A stretch of 64,000 nucleotides of DNA. It comes from Bolinopsis microptera. Taxonomy: Eukaryota; Ctenophora; Tentaculata; Lobata; Bolinopsidae. The notes under the pieces were generated by a model, which was not told where the DNA came from, did no database searches, and was given only the letters and a program-made list of their open reading frames with translations. Numbering within the stretch: position 1 is the first letter of the stretch; each line of letters starts with the position of its first letter. Positions 25,656-38,742 of the stretch are shown one piece after another. The translations under genes and the position numbers were made by a program. The stretch covers positions 6,922,460 to 6,986,459 of the forward strand of contig NC_087083.1 of NCBI RefSeq assembly GCF_026151205.1, read 5' to 3'.

Positions 25656-26596
25656 TTTCCAGGCTCTCAATCTACCCTCACTAACTACCTCCGTCTACAA
25701 GAACCACAATGGCTTTCTTCTATCTCCCACTGACACCCATTGTTCTTGCATCTATCGGCAGCGTTTTCAGCATTACTTATTTTCTGTTAAGCAGCTCTTT
25801 TCCACTACAATACTGTAGCATTGCGAGAGAGTGTCTTTCTCCTCGGCAACTGTCTGTCGTTGTCTTCACAAGGATCCAGATGGTAGGACCTCCTTGGCAG
25901 CAAAACAATTTGCTTCTGGCTTCCTCTACTCTTGGTCGTTTGGGCAGAATCGTCATACCGCTTCTAAGGTTTAATGTGGAATATGCTTCCTATTTGCATA
26001 CTTCACTGCTTCAATAAACTTTCCAAATAAGTGGAGACCGTCATTAGTAGGACCTAGATCTAGTTGTTTCCACACTCAAGAGTGCACTATAACCTATTTC
26101 CTAACTTCAAATCCATACTTGATCTGTAACCTTAGATCAGTTTTGAGACGACTGAAGTCGTAACGTGTGAACCTTGGGTGACTTATGCCTTTCGAAGACT
26201 GAGCTTTACAGTTGCGAGTTATTGCCCCCGATGTCAGAGCCCAGGAAATTTAAAGAGTTGAATGGCTCGGTGTTCTTTATTGAGCTCCTCCACTTCTTTC
26301 CGTACCAGGACTAGTCCAATCTGGGCTCTAGTTATACTCCATCTGAGAGGTGAGTCCACTGCTAACAGGACTGTACTGAAAACGATGATTCGTCGCCTCT
26401 AACTGTTTTCACACCATAATATCCAAGAATCCAAGTGTTCACTTCGTAGCGGAAAATGCATCGTACACGGTATACAAGTTACAATATTTTATTCTACTTT
26501 TGCCAACACTTTAATTGCTCTGTTTTTCCGGTAGTGTTATCTCAACTTTCCGAGTACACCGACACGTTCGTGCAGTACGCCTTACCTTTTGTAAAA

Positions 26597-27477
26597 ATGA
26601 TTTTCCGTCGAAACTCTGAACAGATTAGAAAAGGAGTTATCGTATAGCGATGAATGATATATTTGAAGATGTCAAAAGGACAAATCGTACAGACACGAAC
26701 CATTATCGATAATGGATGCCGTAAAATAAAGAATTCCCTTGGCTACCTGCAGTTGAGAATCTTTCTAAGCTGATGACTATAGTAATCTTGAAACTATGTT
26801 AAAGTTGCGGCCAGTACGATTAGTACAAACTTAAATCAAGAACATCTTAACTATCAGAAAGAACCAGATAGCAAACAGCATCAGTACAACTCGACTTCTC
26901 TAAAACAACTGTTCATCGAGATGAAAACAGCCTGGAGCGCGAGTGCGACATCTGAAGAAGAACTGCAAGATATCTAACAATTACTCCGTCGCGATCAACA
27001 GTATAAAGACAGCAGTAAAAACCGTAGTTGAATATGACAATCACGTAGTTTAGAATTTCATTATCTACGAATGTACCGTAGAATTACACCCTGATCCAGC
27101 ACTTAGTGGCCAGAAAGGTGATTGAATTGATTTGGGAATTCAGCAGGAATTTTTTTGGTTTTGGGGGTTCCTAAAGTTGTGGCAAGCACATTCGATAGGG
27201 AACTAAAACAACTTCAGCAGGGTAAACCTAGACCGAAAAAATGACATTGCTTGTGCGGAATCAGTAAAAATGGTTCTTGCTCGAGCAAGAATTTAAAGAA
27301 AACTAAATGTACACGTACTACAACGATGGAACATCACACCTGACGAAGCAAGGAAGGAGAGACAGCTCATCAGAAACTAGTTGTCAAAGTAGAGGACAAG
27401 ATCACTGCTCATCCAGCAAGTAATCATTAATTAAAAACGGTGCAAGATTTTCAGTGTAGATATAGAATAAGGTGTAA
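26597..27477 (+). pseudogene. LINE ORF1-like protein, copy 8
   Basis: 881 bp, the longest copy. Extra length comes from many one-base insertions and from a T/G run at 27150-27169 between the NFIIYDVPE block and the C-terminal domain. ATG intact. Confidence 0.78.
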
Positions 27478-27931
27478 CAACTCAGTGATATATACATATC
27501 TAAATAATAAACTTTTGATTTAAAATGTTGTGTATGGATCTTATTATAGCTAGAGCGTGTATTTTGTTAATTTCGACCGATTAACGAAGAATTTTAATTT
27601 AGACGTTTATAAAACTGCAACCGTGATTGTAACTCAGGTAAGTGATAACTTGTGGGCACACAATCGCTAAATAGCAATCGCGAGCAGGTCTCATCAAGGT
27701 AAGGTAGAATGTTATATGTAGGGTTTTCTTTTTCTGAGACGCCTTACCAGTAGTTTTACTTTTTGTGATGTGGGTGCTACGGTACAGCGTTTTTCATTAT
27801 TTGGAAATATGGTAAGTTCTATTACAGATATCTATATTTATCTAATTCTAATGTAATATTTCAATATTAGTAAACATTTAACCAGTCTACCAAAAGCTGT
27901 TCCCAAACAAACGAGAAAATGTACAAACAAT

Positions 27932-28067
27932 CAGGGACAAAAGAAAATCGCGATTATTATGGTCCAAAAATCGCGTGTAGAGCCAAACAATACACATACA
28001 ATTTGTCCGTCAAAGACATGGGAAAAATCGCGATCCCGGCACATGCCACGATTTCCTTTTGTCCCTG
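27932..28067. mobile_element. hAT-like MITE, copy 8
   Basis: 136 bp; perfect CAAACAAT on both sides (27924-27931 and 28068-28075). Confidence 0.85.
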
Positions 28068-28075
28068 CAAACAAT

Positions 28076-29998
28076 CTATTCGATCTATGAGATCCTACGC
28101 ATATCCGACTTCAATACAAGTTTCAACTGGTGACAAAACGCTCCCCAATGCCTAGCTTTCCTCACTTCGAAGTCCTTCTCCAACTCTTCATTCTACTACC
28201 CAATATACAAACAAAGTCAACTAACTTTTCTCAATGTTCTTCCACTCCAGCAACCAGATCGGGTTTCCATCATATCTTATGTTGATTCCCATGTACTTAG
28301 TGTTTTCCCTCTCGTTGAGGTGGATCCAACTGAGTTGTCCGCCAGTTCCCACCAGACTCCTGAGGAAATCTTGTGCCTCCGCAACACTATCTGTTATAAG
28401 AGCAAGGATCGTCGCAAAGTCCGCATACATGTGACCTGACAGCCGATACGACAGCTTCTCCTAGGTGAAGAGTAAAACCCAAAGTCCTCTATCCCCCTAG
28501 TGACACCTTATAATGTAGTCAATTACGATTAATGAATAGGTAAGGCGCCAAAGTGACCTCCTGCATCACTCCTGCAAATGAGAATGCTTCACTCAGACCA
28601 TCATTGTAATCACACGAGCAATGTATCAGCAAACATTCTTGTATCAAGCCTACAAACTCTTGGGAATTCCATATGCCAGAAGGGATCTTCATGAGGAGTC
28701 CACGTGTACGCTGCCGAATGCCTTCTTGAAATCAATGAAGAGCATTACCGCGTCAGATCTTTATCCCGGGCTCCCGTACCCTTCTCTATGCCAAAATATA
28801 CTATTGTTGACCTACATCCTCTCTGAATCTCGTTCTGATTGATCCTTAAGATGTCTTCCATGGCAGTTGATCCTGTTCAGTATCATCTTATATGAGAGTC
28901 TTACTCACTATAGATGTCATGCAATACCTACTGTAGTTATCTCTACTTTGGTCAAATTCCTTTCTTTGGAACAGCACGATGTTTAAGGAGCTTCCATTGT
29001 TCAGGAACATCGCCCATCAAGTAGTGCTTTATTGCGAAGTCCAAGAACAAATCATCACTATCTACCCCGCTTCAGTACTTCAGGGCAACTCCATCCTCTC
29101 CAAATCCTTTCCTACTTTTAATCCGATTTCGTAGCTCCTCACAGTTCGTGTTGGTGACTTATACCCACTTGAGTTTTGTGAGTGGATGTACGGCTGGTAT
29201 GTCCACTTCTTCGTTTGGACTACTGGAGTTGTCCAAGTAGCTTGGATAAAGTAGTCTTACCAGGCTCACAAATCTAAAACCCTCATCTACTACCTCCTTC
29301 TACAAGACCACATGGCAGGCTACTTCTTCTCCCACTCTCCATTTGTTCTGCATCTATCGTCTGCGTTTTCACTTAACTTATTTTCTGTTTAAGCAGCTCT
29401 TCCTCTACAAACGTAGCATGCTGAGAGAGTGTCTTTCTCCTCTGGCAACAGTCTGTTCTGTTGTCTCACAAGGAAATCCAGATGGTAGGTCACCTGGCAG
29501 CAAACAATTTTCATCTGGCTTCCTCTACTCTTGGTCGTTGCAGGATCGTCATACCGCTTCAAGGTTTATGTGGAAGATGCTTTCCTATATGCATACATCC
29601 ACTGCTCAATAAACTTTCCATACTTAGTGTGTGACGTCATTAGTAGGACAATAGTTGTTTCTCACTCAAGAGTGCACATACCTTTTCTAACTTCACTCCA
29701 TACTTGATCTGTAACTCTTGATCCAGTTTTTGAACTACTGAAGTCGTAACGTGTGACCCTGGTGGACTTATGCTCAATCCAAGACTGAAGCTTTACGTTG
29801 CGAGTACTGCCCGATGGTCAGAGCCCCGGGAATTTAAAGATTGAATGGCTCGGGTGTTCTTTATTGAGCTCCTCCAACTTCTTCCGTACCAGGACATGAC
29901 CATCTGGTCTCCTAGTCAGTACTTCCATCTGAGAGGTGAGTCCACTGCTTACCAGACTGTTACTGAAAACGATAATTCGTCGCCTCTAACTGTTTCAT
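28076..29998 (-). pseudogene. LINE ORF2 fragment, copy 8
   Basis: Full span. On the - strand 28221-28430 reads ITDSVAEAQDFLRSL and later KYMGINIR, the segment just after motif C. Confidence 0.9.
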
Positions 29999-30181
29999 CT
30001 ACCATAAAATCCAAGATTTGCCAAGTGTCACTCGGTAGCGGAAAATGCTCTACACGTAATACATTACAATATTTATTCTATGCTTTTGCAACACTATAAT
30101 TGCTCTGTTCGGTAGTGTTATCTCAAACTTTCTGTTAACACCGACAAATCGTCGTGCTGTACACGCCTTACCTTTTGTAAA

Positions 30182-31034
30182 ATATTTTTCCGACGAACAT
30201 CTGAACAGATTTGAAAAGGAGTTATCGTTAGCGTGAATGAGATTTATGAAGATGACAAAAGAGACAAAGCGTTACAGAACTGAACCATTCGATATGATGG
30301 CCGTAAATAAAGACCCTTGGCTACTGCAGTTGAGAATCTATCTAAGCTGAAGACTAGTAAACTTGAACTATGTGAAAGTGCGGCCCAGTACGATAGACAA
30401 ACAAATCAGATCACTTAACTAATACCAGAAATAGACCAATCAAACAGCATCAGAGCACCACGACTCTTCTAAAACACCTGTTCATACCGAGATGAAAAAC
30501 AGCCTGGAGAGCGAGCGACATCGTGAAGAATGAACTGCAGATATCACAAGTACCACCGACGATCAACAGGAATACAAAGACAGCAGTAAAAACCGGTATG
30601 AATATGACATCAGTATTTAGAATTTCATTATCTACGATGTACATGAGAATTACTCCCTCTGGATTCCACACTTAGTGGCAGAAGAGGTGATTGGAATGAT
30701 TTTGGAATCAACAGGATGTTAACCTAAAGTTGTGGCAGCACATTCCGATAGGGACTAAAACAACTTCAGGCAGTGGTAAACCGAACCGATAAAATGACAT
30801 GGCTTTTGCGGAATCAGTAAAATGGTTCTTCTCGAGCAAGAAATTTAAAGAAATCTAAATGTACACGCCTACTACAACAGTTGAAGCATCACCCTTACAG
30901 AAGCAAGGAGGAGAGAGCAGCTCATCAGAAAACTTGTAGTCAAAGTAGAGGAAAATGATCAACTGCTCAGCCAACAAAGTATCAATATATTAGAGACGGC
31001 AAAGATTTTTCATTGTAGAAAGATGAAGGTGTGA
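30182..31034 (+). pseudogene. LINE ORF1-like protein, copy 9
   Basis: 853 bp. The start codon reads ATA here (the GG after AT is lost) and the terminal stop is blurred (GTGTGAAC). The rest aligns throughout with the other copies. Confidence 0.78.
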
Positions 31035-31469
31035 ACATCCATAGTTTTTTTAAATCTATATAATTACTTTGATTTAAATGTGTGTATGGATCCTTATTAT
31101 AGCTGGAATCGTGTATTGTTAAATTCGACCGAAATACCGAAGAAATTTTAATAATTTAGAGTTATAAAACGCAACCGGATTGTAACTCAGGTATGTGATA
31201 AACTTGAGAGCACACATCGCTGAATAGCAATCGCGGAGCAGGTCTCATCAAGGCAAGGTATAAGTGTATATTTAGGTTTTCTTTTTCTGAGGACGCCTAC
31301 CGTAGATTTACTTTTGTGTTGTGTGCTACGTACCGTTTCATTTTTGGAATAGAGGTATGTTCAATTACATATACCTATATTTATTAATTCTAATGTAATA
31401 TTTCAATATAAGTAAACATTTACCAGATACCAAAAACTGGTCCAAACAAACAAAAAGAGAACAAACAAT

Positions 31470-31600
31470 CAGGAACAAAAGAAAAACGCGGATTATTTTG
31501 GTCAAAAATCGCGTAGAGCAAACATACGACATAAAATTTGACCCGCAAAGAATGGGAAAAAATCGCGATCCCGCACATGCCTCGATTTCCTTTTGACCTG
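31470..31600. mobile_element. hAT-like MITE, copy 9
   Basis: 131 bp. Left flank CAAACAAT, right flank CAAACTAT. Both ends have one change (CAGGAAC on the left, TTGACCTG on the right). Confidence 0.8.
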
Positions 31601-31608
31601 CAAACTAT

Positions 31609-33564
31609 CTATCGTATCTGAGATCTCTACGCATATCCGACTTCCATACAAGTTTTCATGCTGAGACCACGCTCCCCAATGCCTTAGGCTTTCCTCACTT
31701 CGAAGTCCTTCCTCCGAACTCTTCATTCACTAACCCTCAAATATACAAAGTCAACGACTTTCTCAATGTATCTTCCCACTCCCAGAAGCAACCAGAGTCG
31801 GGTTATCATCATCTCTTATGTTGATTCCCATGTACTATTTTCTCTGTTGAGGTGAGTCCAACTGAGTTGGCCGCCAGTTCAGACTCCTGAGGAAATCTTG
31901 GTGCCTCCGCACACTATCTGGTTATAAGAGCAAGGTCCGTCAGCAAAGTCCGCATCATGACCTTGACAGCCGATAGCGACAGCTTCTTCTAGGTGAAGAG
32001 TAAACCCAAAGTCCCTACCCATCTAGGACACACCTTATAATGTAGTCAAATACGATTATGATAGGTAAGGCGCCAAAGTGTCTCCTGCATCACTCCTGCT
32101 AGAATGAGAATGCTTCATCAGACCAATCATTGGTAAACACACGAGCAAATGAATCTGCATACCCCCAAATTTCCCCCCTTGTATCAAGCCTACATCAAGC
32201 CTAAATCTCCCTGAATTCCAAATGCCAGGAGGCGCTTCTGAGGAAGTCCCACGGTGTACGCTGCCGAATGCCTTCTTGAAATCAATGAAGAGCATTACCG
32301 CGGTCAATCTTTATCCCGGGCTCCCCTCGAATACCCTTCTCAGGCCAGAATATGACTAGTTGTTGACCACTCTCTCTGAATCCGTTCTGAATGATCCTTA
32401 AGATCTTCCATGGCAGTTTGATCCTGTTTCAGTATCAACTTATTAGGTCTTACTCACTAAAATGTCGTGCAATACCTCTGTAGTTATCTACTTTGGTCAA
32501 TTAAATCCCTTTCTTTGGAACAGGCACGATGTTAAGGTGCTTCATTGGTCTGAACTCGCCATCAAGTAGTCTTTATTGGCAGAAGTCAAGGATAAAATCA
32601 ATCGACTCTACCCTCTTCAGAACTTCAGGGCAACACCATCCTTCTCCAAATGCCTTCCTTCCGTTAATCGATTTACGGTAGCCTCCTCCGTTCGGTGTTG
32701 GAGAACTTATCCACACTGATGTTTGTGGTGGATGTACGGCTGGTATGTCAACTTCTTCGTTTTGGAACTACTGAGGTTGTTCCAAGTAGCTTGGTAAAGT
32801 AGTCTTTTCTTTCCAGGCTCTCAATCTAACCCCTCTACTACCCTCCTTCTACAAGACCACCATGGCTTCTTCTTTCTCCCCCACTGACTCCCATTTGTTC
32901 TTGCATCTAACGCTGCGTTTCCAGCTTTACTTATTATCTGTTAAGCAGCCTTCCACTACAATACGTAGCATGCAGAAGAGTGTCATTTTCTCCTCGCAAC
33001 TGGTCTGGACCAGTTGTCTTCACAAGATCAGATGGTATGTCTCCTTGGCAGCAAACAATTTGCTTCTGCTTCCTCTACTCTGGGTCGTTTGGCAGGATCG
33101 TCATACCGCTTCTAAGGTTTTAATGTGGAAGATGCTGTTCCTATTTTGCATACTTCACTTGCTTCAATAAACTTTCCATACTTAGTGGTGGACGTCATAG
33201 TAGACCTAGATCTATGTTGTTTCTCACTCAAGAGTGCACTATAACCTATTTTCTAAACTTCAATCCATACCTTGATCTGCAACTCTTGATCAGTTTTGAG
33301 ACGACATAAGTCGTAACGTGTGACCCGAGGTGGACTTATGCTCTTTCGAAGACTGAGCTTTACAGTTGCGATACTGCCCGATGGTCAGAGCCCAGGGAAT
33401 TTAAAGAGTTGAATGCTCGGTGTTCTTTATTGAGCCCTCCACTGTTCTTCCGTACCAGGACATAGTCAATCTGTCCTCCTAGTAAGTACTCCATCTGAGA
33501 GGTGATCCACAGCCTTACTCAGGACTGTTCTGAAAACGAAGATTCGTTCGCTCTAACTGTTCAT
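31609..33564 (-). pseudogene. LINE ORF2 fragment, copy 9
   Basis: Full span. 32056-32307 on - reads MTAVMLFIDFKKAFGSVHRG, a clear view of RT motif A with Gly after AF. A C/T-rich patch at 32162-32178 and a doubled ACATCAAGCCT beside it are unique to this copy. Confidence 0.92.
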
Positions 33565-33746
33565 CATCTAACCATAATATCCAAGATCCAAGTGTTCACA
33601 TCGTAGCCGGAAAATGCATCGAACACGGAAACAGTTACAATATTTATTCTAGCTTTTGCAAACACTTAATTGCTCTGTTTGACGTAGTGTTATCGTCAAA
33701 CTTGCTGTTACACCGACACTCGTGCTGTACGCCTTACTTTTGAAAA

Positions 33747-34601
33747 ATTGGATTTTTTCCGTCGAACATCTAACAGATTTGAAAAGGACGTTATCGTTAG
33801 CGATGAATGAGATTTTAAGATTGGTCAAAAGACAAAGCGTTACAGAACAGAACCATCGATATGATGGCCGTAAATAAAAGATCCCTTGGCTACTGCAGTT
33901 GAAATCTTCTAAGGCTGAAGACTAGTAATCTGAACTATGTGAAAGTGCGGCCAGTACGATAGACAAATCTTAAAATCATATCAGCTTAACTATCAGAAAG
34001 ACAGAATCAAACAGCATCAGAGAAACTCGACTCTTCTAAAACAATGTCGTAATACCAGATGAAAACAATCCTGCGCGCGAGCGACATCTGAAGAATAAAC
34101 TGCAAGATATCTACAAGTACTTCCGCGATCAACAGTAGAAAGACAGCTGTAAAAACCGTAAGTTGAATATGACATCAGTATTAGAATTTCATTATCTCGA
34201 AGTACCGGAGATAACTCCCCTGATCCACACTTAGTGGCAGAAGAGGGTGATTGAATTGATTTGGAATCATCAGGATGTGATCCCACATACAGTTGTGGCA
34301 GCACATTCGATAGGACTAAAACAACTTCTGCAGTGGTAAAACCGAGACCGATAAAAATGACAATTTGGCTTGTGCGGAATCAGTAAAAAAATGGTTCTTG
34401 CTCGAGCAAAGAATTTAAAGCAAATCTACATGTACAGCGTACTACACATGGTACATCACACCAGACAAAGGCAAGGAGGAAGAGCAAGCTCATCAGAAAC
34501 TTGTTTGTCAAAGTAAAGGAAAATGATCACTGCTCAGCCGAACAAAGTATCATTATATTAGAACGGCAAGATTTTCAGTTGTAGATAAGATAAGGTTGTA
34601 A
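33747..34601 (+). pseudogene. LINE ORF1-like protein, copy 10
   Basis: 855 bp. The start codon reads ATTG (one T inserted). The recurrent TAG is present as GTATTAGAATTTC. Confidence 0.79.
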
Positions 34602-35054
34602 CACCAGGGTTTTTTTATATCTAGTATAATTACTTATTATTTAAATGTGTGTATGGAACTTATTTTATAAGCTGATGCTGTATTTTTAATTTCGACCGAT
34701 AACGAATAATTGTAATTAGAGTTATAAAAACTGCAACCGTGATTGTAATGCAGGTAGTATAACATGTTGAGCACACATCGCTGAATAGCAATCGCGGAGC
34801 CAAGGTCTCATCAAGGCTAGTATAAATATATGTAAGGGTTTTCTTTTCTACTGAGGACGTCCTTACCAGTAGTTTTACTTTATGTGCTGTGTGCTAACGG
34901 TACAAGCGTTCATTATTGTTTGGAATTAGAGGTATGTTTCTATTACAGAATATCTATATTACATCTAATTCTAATGTAATATTTCATATTAGAAAACATT
35001 TAACCAGTGTAACCAAAAGCTGGTCCCCAAACAAAACAGAAATGTACAAACAAA

Positions 35055-35183
35055 CAGGGACTAAAGAAAATCGCGATTCTTTTGGTCAAAAATCGCGTAG
35101 AGCCAAACAGACGACATAAAAATTGTCGCAAAGAAGGGAAAAATCGCGATCCCGCACATGCCTCGATTTCCTTTTGTCCCCTG
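35055..35183. mobile_element. hAT-like MITE, copy 10
   Basis: 129 bp. Both flanks read CAAACAAA (35047-35054 and 35184-35191), so the last base of the duplication is A on both sides in this copy. Confidence 0.83.
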
Positions 35184-35191
35184 CAAACAAA

Positions 35192-37129
35192 CTATTCGTA
35201 TCTTGAATCTCTACGCATATCCGACTTCCATACAAGTTTCATCTGGTGACACGCGCCCCATTGCCTTAGCTTTTCCTCACTTCGAAAGTCCTTCTCCGAA
35301 CTCCTTCAATCTACTACCCAAATATACAAAGTCATCGACTTTCTCAATGTTCTTCCCACTCCCAGCAACCAAGTCGGGTTATCATCATCTCTTATGTTGA
35401 TTCCCATGTACCTATTTTCTCCCTCGTTAGAGGTTGAGTCCAACTGATTGCCGCCAGTTCCCAAGACTCCTGATGAAATCATGTGCCTCCGCAACACAAT
35501 CCTTTATAAGAGCAAGTCAGTCAGCAAGTCCGCATCCAGTGACCTTTGACAGCCGAATAGCGACAGCTCTTTCTAGGTGAAGAGTAAGAACCCAAAGTCC
35601 CTACCCTCAAGGGACACCCTTATAATGTATGTCAATTACGAGATTATGAATAGGTTAAGGCGCCAAATGTCTCCCTGCATCACTCCTGCTAGAATGAGAA
35701 TGCTTTCACTCAACCATATTGGAAAATCACACAGCAAATGTATCAGCATACATGCTTTGAACAAGCCTACAATCTCCTTGGGAAATCCATATGCCAGAGA
35801 TCTTTCAGAGGAGTCCAAACGGTGTACGCTGCCGAAATGCCCTTCTTGAAATTCAATGAAGAAGCATAACCGTACCGCGGTCCAGAACTTTATCCGGGCT
35901 CCCTCGAATACCCTCTCAGCCAAGAATATGACTAGTTGTTGACCCTACTCTCTCTGATCCGTTCTGATTGAATCCTTAAGATTCCTTCCATGGCAGGTTT
36001 GATCCTGTTCAGTATCATCATATGGAAGTCTTACTCATCTATAGATGTCATTTCATACCTCGTAGTTACTACTTTTGGTCAAATTCCCTTGTCTATGGAA
36101 CAGGCACGATGTTAAGGTGCTTCATAGGTCAGGAAACATCGCCATCAAGTGTGCTTTATTGCAGAAGTCCAGGATCAAATATCAAACATCTACCCTTCAC
36201 GACTTCAGGGCAACTCCATCCTCACCCAAATGCCTTTTCCTTCATTAAATCGATTTCGTAAGCCTCCCAGTTCGGGTGTAGGTGAACTTATCCACACTGA
36301 TGTTTGTGGTGGATGTACGGCTGTAAGTCCACTTCTCGTTTGGAACTACTGGAGTTGTCCAAGTAGCTTGAGGTAAAGTATGTCTTTCCAGGCTCTCAAT
36401 CTAAACCCACTCTACTTACCTCCTTCTACAAGACCACATGGCTTCTTCTTTCTCCCATGGACTCCATTTGTTCTGCATCTATCGGCTTGCGTTTTCAGCT
36501 TTACTATTTTCAGTTTAAGCAGTCTCTTCCTCTACAATACGGTAGCATGCAGAGAGGTGTCTTTCTCCTCGATCAACTGTCTGTCTGTCTTCACAAGGAT
36601 CCAGATGGTAGGTCTCCATGGCACAAACAATTTGCTTCTGGCTTCCTCTAACTCTTGGGTCTATGGCAGAATCGTCATACCGCTTCTAAGGTTTATGTGG
36701 AAGATGCTTCCTATTTTTGCATACTTCACTGCTTCAAAAAACTTTCCAACTTAGTGTGACCGTCATTAGTTAGGACCTAGATCTGTTGTTCCTCACTCAA
36801 GAGTGCACTATACCTATTTCTAACCTTCAACTCCATACTTGATCTGTAACTCTAGATCAGTTTTGAGACGACTGAAGTCCGTAACGCGTGACCCGTGGTG
36901 GACTTAGCATCTTTCAAACTGAGCGTTTACAGTTGCGAGTACTGCCCGATGGTCCAGAGCCCAGGGAATTTAAGAGTTAATGCTCGGTGTACTTTATGAG
37001 CTCCACCAAATCTTCCGAACCGAGGACATAGTCAATCTGGCTCCTAGTTATAATCCATCTGAGAGGTTGAGTTCACTCTTACCAGGACTTTTCTGAAACG
37101 ATGATTCGTTCGCTCTCTAACTGTTTCAT
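35192..37129 (-). pseudogene. LINE ORF2 fragment, copy 10
   Basis: Full span. 35636-35923 on - carries a shifted but readable RHSLILAGVMQGD-type motif B region and GFPKEIVGLFKACM before it. Confidence 0.9.
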
Positions 37130-37314
37130 CAACCCATAATAAGCCAAGATTCCAAGTGTATCACCTCGGTAGCAGGAAAATGCATCGTACACGTTAAACA
37201 GTTTATCAATATTTATTCTAGCTTTTTCACACTTTAATCTCTCTGTTTTCGGTAGTTGTTATCTCAACTTGCGTTACACCGACACGTCGGCGTAACGCCT
37301 TACCTTTTTTAAAA

Positions 37315-38164
37315 AGGATTTTTCCGTCTAAAATCAGAACAGATTTGAGAAAAGGAGTAATCGAGTTAGCGATGAATGAATTGAAGATGACAAAAGGACA
37401 AAGCGTTACAGAACGTGAACCATCGATATGATTTGGCCGTAAAATAAAGATCCCATTGCTAACTGCAGTGAGAATCTTCTACACTGATGACTAGTAATCT
37501 GAACTATTTAAAGTGCTGGAGTACGATAACAAAACTTTAAATCAATCAGCTTAACTATCAGAAAGACCAGATCAAACCGCATCAGAGCAACTCGACCTTC
37601 AAAAACAACCTGTTCATACCGAGAAGAAAACAGCCTGGAGCGCGAGCGACATCGTAAGAAGAACTGCAAGATATCTACAAGTACTACCAGTCGATCAACA
37701 GTATAAAGACAGCTGAAAAAACCGTAGTTGAATATAACATCTATTAGAATTTCATAACTACGATTACCGAGAATAACTCCCCTGATCCACACTTTATGGG
37801 CAGAAGAGGTGATTGAATAGATTTGGAATCATCAGATGTGATCTCTAAAGTTGTGTGGCAGCACTATTCGATAGGGACTAAAACAACTTCCGCATAGGTA
37901 AACCGAGACCGATAAAATGACATTGGCTTTGTGCGGAATCATAAAAATGGTTCTTGCTCGACAAGAAATTTAAAGAAATCTCAAAGTACATCGAACTACA
38001 CAATGGAACATCACACCTACAGAAAGCAAGGAGAGAGAAGCAGCTCATTTAATCAGAAACATTTGCTCAAAGTAAAGGAAATGAATCACATGCTGCTCAG
38101 GCCAACAAGCATCATTAAATTATGAGACGCAAAGATTTTCATTGTAGATAAGATTAAGGTTTAA
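37315..38164 (+). pseudogene. LINE ORF1-like protein, copy 11
   Basis: 850 bp. The start codon has lost its T (AAAAAGGATTTTTCC). The TAG region is shortened to CTATTAGAATTTC but keeps the TAG. Confidence 0.78.
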
Positions 38165-38603
38165 CATCCAGTGGTTTTTTATATCTATATAATTACTTTG
38201 ATTTAAATGTGTGTATGATCTTATTTATAGCTGAGCTGTATTTGTTAATTTCGACCGATAACGAAGAAAATTTAATTAGAGTTTATAAAACTGCAACCGA
38301 GATTGTACCTCAGTATGTGATAACTTTGTGGAGCACACATCGCTGTGAATACAATCGCGGAGCAGGTCTCATCAAGGCTAGGTATAATGAATATGTAGGG
38401 TTATTCTTTTTCTGAGTACGCCTTACCATTAGTTTTCACTTTTGTGTTGTGTGCTACGGTACAGCGATTCATTATTTGGAAATAGTGGTAAGTTTCAATT
38501 ACAGATATCTAAATTTAACAAATCTAATGTAATATTCAATATTAGTAAACATTAACCATGTCCAAAAGCTGGTCCCCAAACAAACAGAAAATGTACAAAC
38601 AAT

Positions 38604-38734
38604 CAGGGACAAAAGATAATCGCGATTATTTTTGGTCAAAAATCGCGGAAGAAGCCAAACACGACATAAAATTTGTCGCTAAAGAATGGGAAAAAATCGC
38701 GAATCCCGCACATGCCTATCGATTCTTTGTCCCT
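38604..38734. mobile_element. hAT-like MITE, copy 11
   Basis: 131 bp, perfect flanks (38596-38603 and 38735-38742). The last G of the right terminus is missing. Confidence 0.83.
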
Positions 38735-38742
38735 CAAACAAT

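Larger units (their letters stand above)
24418..26411 (-). pseudogene. LINE ORF2 fragment, copy 7
   Basis: Full span, with two C-run insertions (25251-25263 and 25628-25655) in the RT and linker parts. Confidence 0.89.

Noticed and set aside
25470-25670. Gly-rich frame on the - strand
   Set aside because: Translation of the C run at 25628-25655.
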